Part shown: in pieces, positions 34,934 to 40,817 of the stretch
Layout of the letters: each line of letters opens with the position of its first letter
Position numbering within the stretch: position 1 is the stretch's first letter
DNA from: Bacteroidales bacterium
GTDB lineage: Bacteria > Bacteroidota > Bacteroidia > Bacteroidales > UBA12077
Assembly (NCBI GenBank): GCA_030668615.1
Contig: DAOUTQ010000009.1
Span: 1 to 40,817, forward strand
Direction of reading: 5' to 3'
Length of the DNA stretch: 40,817 nucleotides
Program-made: the position numbers and the translations under genes
Notes under the pieces: model-generated
Seen by the model: only the letters and a program-made list of their open reading frames with translations
Told to the model about the DNA's origin: nothing
Databases searched by the model: none

Positions 34934-36827
34934 ATTTAGTTGATAACTTATTCTCAACTAATCTTTCCTGATATGATTGTAAGATAGCTTTTAGATATGA
35001 TTCTGACTCTTGATATTCAGATTTTTGATCAATTATATTGTTTTGAAGCAAACTGTCTGATCTAAAATTATAAACTGCGATTGTTTTTGAACCATCAAAA
35101 TGTAATACATAATCATCCTTTACAAGTTGATAAATTCCATTAATATAATTAATCGCAAAATGATCTATTGAATCGTTTAATAAACTGTTTCCAAATGAAA
35201 TAAAAGGTTTATCGTAACCTAAATAATCTAATATTGTTGGGAAGATATCTGTTTGTTGGGCAACTGTATTTGATTGTCCTTTGAAAAGAGTATCCGATGG
35301 ACTATAAAAAAGAATAGGGACAGCATAATTCCCAATTTTGTTTTTATAATAACTTTTTTCTGCTTGAGCTGTATGATCTGCTGTAATGATGAAAAGTGTA
35401 TTATTATACCAATCGGCCTTCTTTGCTGATTCGAAGAACTCCTTTACAGAATAATCAGTATAACCAATACTTTCATGAATATTTAATGTTCCTTCAGGGA
35501 ATTTTCCCTTAAATTTTTCAGGTACTTCGTAAGGATGATGCGAAGTCAATGTAAATACAGATGTAAAGAATGGTTCAGTAAATTCTGACATTTTCGTGCT
35601 GAAATATTGTAAGTATTCTTCATCAAAAATCCCCCAGTTTCCATCCTTATCTGACTCGTTAGGATATTCATTCATTCCGAAATAATTTTCAATTCCGGCA
35701 ACATTTGCAAATTGATCGAAACCCATTGTTCCGTTTTTACCTCCATGAAAAAATGCTGTATAATATCCATTTTCTGAAAGGACACTGGCTATTGAATTAA
35801 TATTGTTTGAAGAATATTGCGAAGTAATGTATGTTTCATCAGTAAGTGCAGGTAATCCCGCAATTATAGATGGCATAGCTTCAATTGAACGTTTTCCATT
35901 AGCAAAAGCTTTTGTATATACTAAACTGTGTTGCGATAAAGAATCTAAAAAAGGAGTATATCCTGAACCCTTATTTAAAAATCCTGTATATTCTGCTGAA
36001 AAGCTTTCTAAAATAAGGATAACAATATTTGTTTTGTTTTGTGATGTTGGCTTGTATTCTTTTACAGGAGAAAACAATGAGTTGAGTTTTTCTTCATCGA
36101 AATATTTGACTGGAGTAACCGATTTACGACCAAAGGTTTTCATGATAGTAAACGGTGTGTTTAATACAAGAGGGATATTTTTAGCTAACGTATATTCTGA
36201 TGCATGAATAACTCTTAGCGGTTTTAGTTGAAAACCTCCGCGTCCGAAAACTAATCCGATACCCATTAACAAAATAAAAACTGCTAATTGAGATACCAAA
36301 TTTTTTAAACTAAGGAAATCTTTCTTCAAAAATTTAAAACTTAATTTGGGATAAAGTTTATACATCCCAAAGCACATTGCTGACCATATTAAAATTAGGT
36401 ACCAGAAATCTTTTATAAAATCAGGTAATAATGTTCGAAAATCTTCACCTAACCACACAGATGAAAAAATATCAGCAGTAAGTCTTTTATGTTCAAAATC
36501 AAAAAACTTCGTGTCAACAAAGTTAGTAGCTAACAATATTGAATTGATAAGTATAAAAACAAAAAGTAAAAAACTCTGATAGCTTTTATTATTCTTGAAA
36601 TTACCTGGGATCAAACTAAATAAAATAAAGAGCAGATTAAAATAATATAATGCAGAAATATCGAATCTAATACCAAAAAACAAAATCCTTAGTAACTCAC
36701 CAAAACTAACTGAATCAAAATAATTTATATTAAAAAAAAAGAAAAAGATTCGAGACACACTAAAAATTAGAATAAGAAGAAGAAATCGGTATATAAATAA
36801 TTTTATGTGGAAGAAGTAATTTTTCAT
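34932..36827 (-). CDS. LTA-synthase-like membrane sulfatase (phosphoglycerol/phosphoethanolamine transferase type)
   Basis: A 631-residue alkaline-phosphatase-superfamily protein. Five membrane helices occupy roughly residues 8-200, and a periplasmic catalytic domain follows. The metal site includes E274 (ILESFS), the probable nucleophile S314 (NGKRSIEAMPS), W398-D402 (WGIFDEEY), and D484-H485 (ITADHTAQ). This is the LtaS/MdoB-like group common in Bacteroidota, which have no lipoteichoic acid, so it more likely transfers phosphoglycerol or phosphoethanolamine to a glycolipid or glycan in the envelope. Transcribed alone with a predicted promoter at 36870-36901, next to a 24-bp palindrome. The exact donor and acceptor are unknown. 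Confidence 0.87.
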   Translation of the reverse strand: MKNYFFHIKLFIYRFLLLILIFSVSRIFFFFFNINYFDSVSFGELLRILFFGIRFDISALYYFNLLFILFSLIPGNFKNNKSYQSFLLFVFILINSILLATNFVDTKFFDFEHKRLTADIFSSVWLGEDFRTLLPDFIKDFWYLILIWSAMCFGMYKLYPKLSFKFLKKDFLSLKNLVSQLAVFILLMGIGLVFGRGGFQLKPLRVIHASEYTLAKNIPLVLNTPFTIMKTFGRKSVTPVKYFDEEKLNSLFSPVKEYKPTSQNKTNIVILILESFSAEYTGFLNKGSGYTPFLDSLSQHSLVYTKAFANGKRSIEAMPSIIAGLPALTDETYITSQYSSNNINSIASVLSENGYYTAFFHGGKNGTMGFDQFANVAGIENYFGMNEYPNESDKDGNWGIFDEEYLQYFSTKMSEFTEPFFTSVFTLTSHHPYEVPEKFKGKFPEGTLNIHESIGYTDYSVKEFFESAKKADWYNNTLFIITADHTAQAEKSYYKNKIGNYAVPILFYSPSDTLFKGQSNTVAQQTDIFPTILDYLGYDKPFISFGNSLLNDSIDHFAINYINGIYQLVKDDYVLHFDGSKTIAVYNFRSDSLLQNNIIDQKSEYQESESYLKAILQSYQERLVENKLSTK

Positions 36828-36869
36828 TGAATAAATCAGTCTTTAAAGGTCGCTTTTTTTCCAATTTTA

Positions 36870-36901
36870 CAAAAATAGACACAAGTTATTTAATAGCCAA
36901 A
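36870..36901 (-). promoter_or_regulatory. Predicted promoter of the sulfatase gene
   Basis: On the minus strand, -33 TTTG (36901-36898), a 20-bp spacer and an exact -7 TATTTTTG (36877-36870). Transcription would begin near 36864, about 37 nt before the start codon. The -33 box touches the 24-bp palindrome at 36900-36923. Confidence 0.6.
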
Positions 36902-36923
36902 TGTATGACAATTGTCATACATT
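36900..36923. promoter_or_regulatory. Perfect 24-bp palindrome, probable operator
   Basis: AATGTATGACAA followed immediately by its exact reverse complement, with no spacer. Its centre lies about 48 bp upstream of the predicted sulfatase transcription start, overlapping the -33 edge. It is 238 bp from the methylmalonyl-CoA epimerase start on the other side. I saw no second copy in the window. The regulator is unknown. Confidence 0.65.
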
Positions 36924-37090
36924 CGTAATTCGAATAAATAAAGCATGTAAAAACTTGAATAGCAGTACTATGTTTTTTAACTTGTGATCTTGTTCGAAAA
37001 AAGTGCGAAAATTTATTTTTATGTTAAAAAACAATACTTTATAGCATATATTTTGGCTTGAAATTATTAGTCTGGTATTAGGATTATAGA

Positions 37091-37098
37091 TACTTTTG
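37091..37098 (+). promoter_or_regulatory. Predicted -7 promoter box (TACTTTTG) for the mce-mmd operon
   Basis: An exact TAnnTTTG match 63 bp before the epimerase start, giving a predicted leader of about 58 nt. No TTG is found at the usual -33 distance, so the call rests on the -7 box alone. Confidence 0.5.
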
Positions 37099-37161
37099 CA
37101 AAAAATATTTAACAAGCTGATATAATTAATTCTTAATCAAAAACAATAAATAATTTTAAAT

Positions 37162-37572
37162 ATGAAACCTTCACATATTGAGCACATTGGTATTGCTGTT
37201 AAAAATCTTGAAGAATCGATTAAATACTACCAGGATGTTTTAGGTCTGGAATGTTATAATATTGAGGAAGTTAAGGATCAAAAAGTAAAAACGGCGTTTT
37301 TTAAAGTTGGTGATGCAAAAATTGAGCTCTTAGAATCAACTGATCCTGAAGGACCAATTGGAAAGTACATTGAAAAGAAGGGAGAAGGAATACATCATAT
37401 TGCTTTTGCTGTTAACGATATTGAGAAAACATTAAAGCATGTTGAAGAAAATGGAGTAAGATTAATTGATACAACACCAAGAAAAGGTGCTGAAGGATTG
37501 GAAATTGCTTTCTTACATCCAAAATCAACATTTGGGGTGTTAACAGAATTGTGTGAAGACAAAAACAAATAA
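37162..37572 (+). CDS. mce: Methylmalonyl-CoA epimerase
   Basis: A 136-residue VOC-fold enzyme that interconverts (R)- and (S)-methylmalonyl-CoA. The paired modules show metal ligands in context: HIEHIGIAVKNLEESIKYY at the N-terminus, GEGIHHIAFAVNDIEKTL at the second module, and TFGVLTELCE at the C-terminus, with acidic residues of the active site (KIELLEST). Length matches the bacterial family. First gene of a five-gene operon with the methylmalonyl-CoA decarboxylase subunits, 33 bp before mmdA, so it supplies the stereoisomer they use. It connects the succinate-propionate pathway to sodium pumping. Confidence 0.94.
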   Translation: MKPSHIEHIGIAVKNLEESIKYYQDVLGLECYNIEEVKDQKVKTAFFKVGDAKIELLESTDPEGPIGKYIEKKGEGIHHIAFAVNDIEKTLKHVEENGVRLIDTTPRKGAEGLEIAFLHPKSTFGVLTELCEDKNK

Positions 37573-37605
37573 TTATAACTGCTAATATAATTTCAAAATA
37601 ACGAA

Positions 37606-39165
37606 ATGAGCAAACAAGATAAGATTAAGCAATTAATTGATTTAAGAACTGAAGCCAAATTGGGTGGTGGTGAGAAGAAAATCGAATCACAACACCGAAA
37701 AGGCAAAATGACAGCTCGTGAAAGAATCGAGATTCTTCTTGATGAAGGTAGTTTTGAAGAATACGATATGTTTGTTACACACAGGTGTACAAACTTTGGG
37801 ATGGAGAAAAAGAAAGTTTTGGGAGACGGTGTTGTTACTGGAGCTGGGACTATTGACGGACGAGTTGTATACGTTTATGCTCAGGATTTTACTGTTTTTG
37901 GAGGTTCATTATCCGAACCATTTGCAAAGAAAATTTGCAAGGTTATGGATATGGCCATGAAAGTAGGTGCACCAATTATTGGAATTAATGATAGTGGTGG
38001 AGCACGTATTCAGGAAGGTGTTACAAGCTTAGCTGGTTATGCAGATATTTTTCAACGAAATATTATGTCTTCAGGTGTAATACCACAAATCTCTGCGATT
38101 TTTGGACCTTGTGCCGGCGGTGCAGTTTATTCTCCTGCATTAACTGATTTTATTATGATGACTGAAAATACCAGTTATATGTTTGTTACTGGTCCAAAGG
38201 TTGTAAAAACAGTTACTGGTGAAGATATCACAACAGAAGATTTAGGTGGTGCACATGTACATGCGTCAAAATCGGGTGTTTCTCATTTTCTATTAGAAGA
38301 TGAAGAAGAAGGATTGTTGTTAATTAGAAAACTTATTAGTTATCTTCCTCAAAACAATCTGGAAGAACCACCTGCTTTGGAATGTAATGATCCTATTGAT
38401 CGTTTAGATGATGCATTGAACGAGATAATTCCTGAAAGTGCAAATCAACCATATGATATTAAAGATATAATTCACTCATTGGTTGATAATGATGAATTTT
38501 TGGAGGTTCATAGAAATTATGCAAAGAATATTGTTGTTGGTTTTGCACGATTTGATGGAATGTCAGTTGGTATTGTTGCAAATCAACCAAGTTTCTTAGC
38601 TGGTGTTCTCGATATCGATGCATCAAGAAAAGCAGCCCGATTTGTACGTTTTTGTGATGCTTTTAATGTACCTATTCTAACTTTGGTAGATGTTCCAGGA
38701 TTTTTACCAGGAAGTAGTCAGGAATATGGTGGAATTATTATACATGGAGCAAAATTAATGTTTGCCTATGGTGAAGCAACAGTTCCAAAAGTTACAATAA
38801 CCTTAAGAAAATCATACGGTGGAGCACACGATGTAATGAGCTCTAAACAATTACGTGGTGATATTAATTATGCATGGCCAACTGCAGAAATTGCTGTAAT
38901 GGGTGCACAAGGTGCTGTTGAAGTTCTTTATGGTCGTGAATTAGCTGCTATTGATAATGAAGAAGAAAGAGCAAAATTTGTTGCAGAAAAAGAAGCTGAA
39001 TATAAAGAGAAGTTTGCAAATCCTTATCAGGCAGCAAGTATGGGTTATATCGATGATGTTATTGAGCCCCGTAATTCAAGATTTAGGATTATAAGAGCCT
39101 TCGAAATGCTTCAGACAAAAAAGGATTCAAATCCACCGAAAAAACATTCAAATATTCCATTGTAA
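37606..39165 (+). CDS. mmdA: Methylmalonyl-CoA decarboxylase alpha (carboxyltransferase) subunit
   Basis: A 519-residue biotin-dependent carboxyltransferase with N and C crotonase-fold domains. Signature stretches are [18 protein letters not shown] and [16 protein letters not shown] (CoA/oxyanion half) and [16 protein letters not shown] with [11 protein letters not shown] (biotin half). It removes the carboxyl of methylmalonyl-CoA and passes it to biotin on the downstream carrier. PccB-type acyl-CoA carboxylases look the same; the following OadG-, carrier- and OadB-type genes make the decarboxylase assignment firm. Cytoplasmic, attached to the membrane complex through the delta subunit. Spacing is 33 bp from mce and 12 bp to the next gene. 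Confidence 0.93.
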   Translation: MSKQDKIKQLIDLRTEAKLGGGEKKIESQHRKGKMTARERIEILLDEGSFEEYDMFVTHRCTNFGMEKKKVLGDGVVTGAGTIDGRVVYVYAQDFTVFGGSLSEPFAKKICKVMDMAMKVGAPIIGINDSGGARIQEGVTSLAGYADIFQRNIMSSGVIPQISAIFGPCAGGAVYSPALTDFIMMTENTSYMFVTGPKVVKTVTGEDITTEDLGGAHVHASKSGVSHFLLEDEEEGLLLIRKLISYLPQNNLEEPPALECNDPIDRLDDALNEIIPESANQPYDIKDIIHSLVDNDEFLEVHRNYAKNIVVGFARFDGMSVGIVANQPSFLAGVLDIDASRKAARFVRFCDAFNVPILTLVDVPGFLPGSSQEYGGIIIHGAKLMFAYGEATVPKVTITLRKSYGGAHDVMSSKQLRGDINYAWPTAEIAVMGAQGAVEVLYGRELAAIDNEEERAKFVAEKEAEYKEKFANPYQAASMGYIDDVIEPRNSRFRIIRAFEMLQTKKDSNPPKKHSNIPL

Positions 39166-39177
39166 AAAAGAGATATC

Positions 39178-39552
39178 ATGAAACCATTAATAGGTGAAAT
39201 AGGATTGAATTTTTCTGCAGCTTCAGGATCAGGTGTTACAGTAGCAATTGTAGGTTGGTTAATTGTTTTTGCTGCCTTAGTATTATTAGTGATTGTATTT
39301 ACTCAAATACCAAAACTGATTTATTATAATACAAGAAAGAAACTCAAAGAAAAAACAAAACAAGCAACTGTTAGCGATGACGATCTCCATATAGCTGGCG
39401 ATGTTAGTGCAGCTATTTCAACAGCATTATATCTATTTTTTGATGAAATGCATGATGAAGAAAGTAATGTAATTACTATCAAACGTGTGAGAAAAATATA
39501 TTCTCCATGGAGTTCAAAAATATACGGATTAAGAGTTTGGCCAGGAAAATAA
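39178..39552 (+). CDS. Decarboxylase delta/gamma subunit (OadG family)
   Basis: A 124-residue membrane anchor. One membrane helix (~18-42, VTVAIVGWLIVFAALVLLVIV) follows a short N-terminus, then a charged linker (LIYYNTRKKLKEKTK) and a C-terminal soluble part ending in SSKIYGLRVWPGK. Position between carboxyltransferase and biotin carrier, plus this build, matches OadG-like subunits that hold the cytoplasmic enzyme to the sodium-pumping beta subunit. Sequence conservation in this family is low, so the call rests on context as much as on similarity. It is 12 bp after mmdA and 10 bp before the carrier gene. Confidence 0.85.
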   Translation: MKPLIGEIGLNFSAASGSGVTVAIVGWLIVFAALVLLVIVFTQIPKLIYYNTRKKLKEKTKQATVSDDDLHIAGDVSAAISTALYLFFDEMHDEESNVITIKRVRKIYSPWSSKIYGLRVWPGK

Positions 39553-39562
39553 CAATTATAAA

Positions 39563-39991
39563 ATGAAAAAATTCAAATTTACAATAAGAGGTAACGACTA
39601 CGAAGTTGAAATTAAGGATATTGAAGGCGATATTGCGAAAGTAGAAGTCAATGGCTCTTGCTATGAAGTAGAAATTCATCAGGAAAAGGCAAAATCCACT
39701 AAAACGCCGACTTTGGTTCGTCCGAGAGTAACAGTAGACCGAAAAGAGAGTAAAATTAAAAAAACTGTTAGTAGCCGTGCTTATTCATTAACTGCTCCTC
39801 TTCCGGGAAGTATCTTTAAGATACTTAAACATGAAGGAGACGAAGTTAAAAAAGGCGACACAATTATGGTTATGGAAGCTATGAAAATGGAAAACAATAT
39901 TCAATCAGAGAAGGAAGGTGTTATTGTTAACATGAAAGTTAAAGAAGGTGATGCAGTACTTCAGAATGATGTTTTAGCAGAAATCGAATAA
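39563..39991 (+). CDS. Biotin carboxyl carrier subunit (gamma) of the decarboxylase
   Basis: A 142-residue biotinyl protein. The C-terminal ~75 residues form the biotinyl domain with the attachment site VMEAMKMENNIQ (biotinyl Lys K108). A short N-terminal part (KFKFTIRGNDYEVEIKDI) and a flexible linker precede it; the linker is Lys/Thr/Ser-rich rather than the Ala/Pro linker of many decarboxylase carriers. It accepts CO2 from methylmalonyl-CoA at MmdA and delivers it to the beta subunit, where decarboxylation drives Na+ export. 10 bp after the OadG-like gene and 6 bp before the beta subunit. Confidence 0.93.
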   Translation: MKKFKFTIRGNDYEVEIKDIEGDIAKVEVNGSCYEVEIHQEKAKSTKTPTLVRPRVTVDRKESKIKKTVSSRAYSLTAPLPGSIFKILKHEGDEVKKGDTIMVMEAMKMENNIQSEKEGVIVNMKVKEGDAVLQNDVLAEIE

Positions 39992-39997
39992 GTTTTT

Positions 39998-40817
39998 ATG
40001 AAGAAAATAAATATTATGAAAAAACTTAGCCTGATTGTTTTTACAATAGTGATATTTCTTGGAAATACTGCTTTTGCAGGTACAGATGATATTGCTTCTG
40101 TTTTAACTAAAGGTAAATGGGTTAACAAATCTGATGGTTATAAAGTTAGTAAAGAATCAGACAGAACCGTAGAAAGATATAAATCAATTCAGTTTTCAAA
40201 AGATCAAACATTTGTTTTAGATTCTGTAAAAGTTAAGTATTCTGGAGAATGGAAAATAATCAGTAATGCAATTTATCTTGAATTTAATGATTCTGATTTA
40301 GATACTAAAATAGCCAAAATAGAGAATGATAAATTAATTATTGGTATTGATACATATAAATCTATTTCAGGAGCATTTGCCGGATTAATTAACTTTTATG
40401 AATTCACAGGAGTTCCAAATGCAACTCCTGGGCATTTAATAATGGTTCTTGTTGGTATTTTCTTTATATTCCTAGCTATACGTTATAACTACGAACCGTT
40501 ATTATTAATTCCGATTGGTTTTGGAATTATTATAGGAAATATTCCGTTTTTCCAAGCCGAGGGGTTTAATCTAAAACTAGGTATATACGAAGAAGGTAGT
40601 GTGATGAGCTATCTATATTTTGGTGTTCGTCAGGGTATTTACCCTCCACTGATTTTTCTGGGTATTGGAGCAATGACCGATTTTTCATCTCTAATTTCTA
40701 ATCCAAAATTAATTATACTTGGAGCAGCAGCACAGGTTGGTATTTTTCTTACTTTCCTTGGAGCACTTATTTTAGGTTTTGGTCCTGCAGAAGCCGGTGC
40801 TATTGGTATTATTGGTG
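39998..40817 (+). CDS. Sodium-pumping decarboxylase beta subunit with extra N-terminal domain, 3' end missing
   Basis: At least 273 residues before the window ends. From about residue 128 it is an OadB/MmdB sodium-pump subunit (ATPGHLIMVLVGIFFIFLAI; YEPLLLIPIGFG; YPPLIFLGIGAMTDFSSL; LGAAAQVGIFLTFLGALIL). Before that is a part such proteins usually lack: a signal peptide with a clean AFA-G cleavage at ~27 and a ~95-residue soluble domain (LTKGKWVNKSDG; IQFSKDQTFVL; KYSGEWKIISNAIYLEF) that resembles lipocalin-like beta domains. It would sit in the periplasm if the signal is cleaved. A second ATG at 40016 fits the signal peptide slightly better. Last gene of the visible mmd operon. The sodium-binding residues of the pump lie beyond the window. 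Confidence 0.88.
   Translation, partial: MKKINIMKKLSLIVFTIVIFLGNTAFAGTDDIASVLTKGKWVNKSDGYKVSKESDRTVERYKSIQFSKDQTFVLDSVKVKYSGEWKIISNAIYLEFNDSDLDTKIAKIENDKLIIGIDTYKSISGAFAGLINFYEFTGVPNATPGHLIMVLVGIFFIFLAIRYNYEPLLLIPIGFGIIIGNIPFFQAEGFNLKLGIYEEGSVMSYLYFGVRQGIYPPLIFLGIGAMTDFSSLISNPKLIILGAAAQVGIFLTFLGALILGFGPAEAGAIGIIG

Larger units (their letters stand above)
36828..37161. other. Divergent intergenic region between sulfatase and mce genes
   Basis: A 334-bp AT-rich spacer with the sulfatase promoter, the 24-bp palindrome and a -7 box for the mce operon. A 66-codon minus-strand open frame at 36915-37115 is not accepted as a gene: it overlaps these elements, begins at a non-preferred site and has low-complexity composition. 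Confidence 0.6.

Noticed and set aside
36915-37115. 66-codon minus-strand frame
   Set aside because: It overlaps the palindrome region, has AT-driven composition and nothing recognisable in it.

Overview
The window is AT-rich (about 30% G+C by eye, with no block far outside that range except inside one kinase gene) and looks chromosomal, from a member of the Bacteroidota, most like the Bacteroidales/Marinilabiliales side of the phylum. The reasons are: promoter boxes of the TAnnTTTG type upstream of several genes; a GH3/serine-hydrolase fusion protein; LytS/LytTR and PAS-rich sensor kinases; a TolC/HlyD/RND operon; an LTA-synthase-like sulfatase; and the epimerase-carboxyltransferase-OadG-biotin carrier-OadB order of a sodium-pumping methylmalonyl-CoA decarboxylase. 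I see no tRNA, rRNA, CRISPR array, insertion sequence or prophage gene. The standard genetic code fits throughout.

Layout. 3-1679: 3' part of a GH3/beta-lactamase-fold fusion gene. 1844-6972: two adjacent sensor histidine kinases with no response regulator beside them. 7255-9470: a two-gene heme-copper oxidoreductase. Subunit II has lost the CuA site and subunit I has Asp in place of the first helix-VI metal-binding His, so it reads as a quinol-fed nitric oxide reductase-like enzyme rather than an oxygen-reducing cytochrome c oxidase. A good terminator follows. 9607-11220: ABC-F ATPase of the YkpA/YbiT type. 11400-12555: Fur/PerR-type repressor plus Prx6-type peroxiredoxin, preceded by a perfect 7-1-7 palindrome and followed by a terminator. 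12676-13827: lipoprotein beta-propeller phytase. 13890-17670: a CPA2 cation/proton antiporter convergent, 7 bp apart, with an APC permease that carries an EIIA-like tail. 17874-19013: YdeI/OmdA-family gene translationally coupled to an unknown gene with an unclear start.

19058-23755 (minus strand): acyl-CoA dehydrogenase, thiolase, 3-hydroxyacyl-CoA dehydrogenase and enoyl-CoA hydratase, a complete C4 (butyryl-CoA/acetyl-CoA) set. 24066-29868: TolC, membrane-fusion protein and RND pump, with REP-like palindromes between the last two genes. 30080-31907: LytS-type kinase and LytTR regulator overlapping by 50 bp, then a small membrane protein. 32480-34516 (minus): GNAT-YoaP acetyltransferase, MtfA-like peptidase with a SEC-C tail, and a VOC-fold protein. 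34666-34872: dodecin-family protein. 34932-36827 (minus): LTA-synthase-like sulfatase, whose predicted promoter abuts a perfect 24-bp palindrome. 37162-40817: methylmalonyl-CoA epimerase and the methylmalonyl-CoA decarboxylase complex, cut by the window end. The beta subunit carries an extra N-terminal exported domain.

Metabolically the window suggests an organism that can ferment (propionyl-CoA route with sodium pumping, C4 acyl-CoA cycle) and that keeps defences against peroxide, probably nitric oxide, and toxic compounds. The observations most worth following are the NOR-like enzyme with Asp ligands and its metal-less partner subunit, the OadB fusion, the imported-looking PAS block in the second kinase, the 24-bp palindrome, and the degenerate EIIA tail on the permease. 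None of these is proof of a new system. They are specific, checkable departures from family norms.
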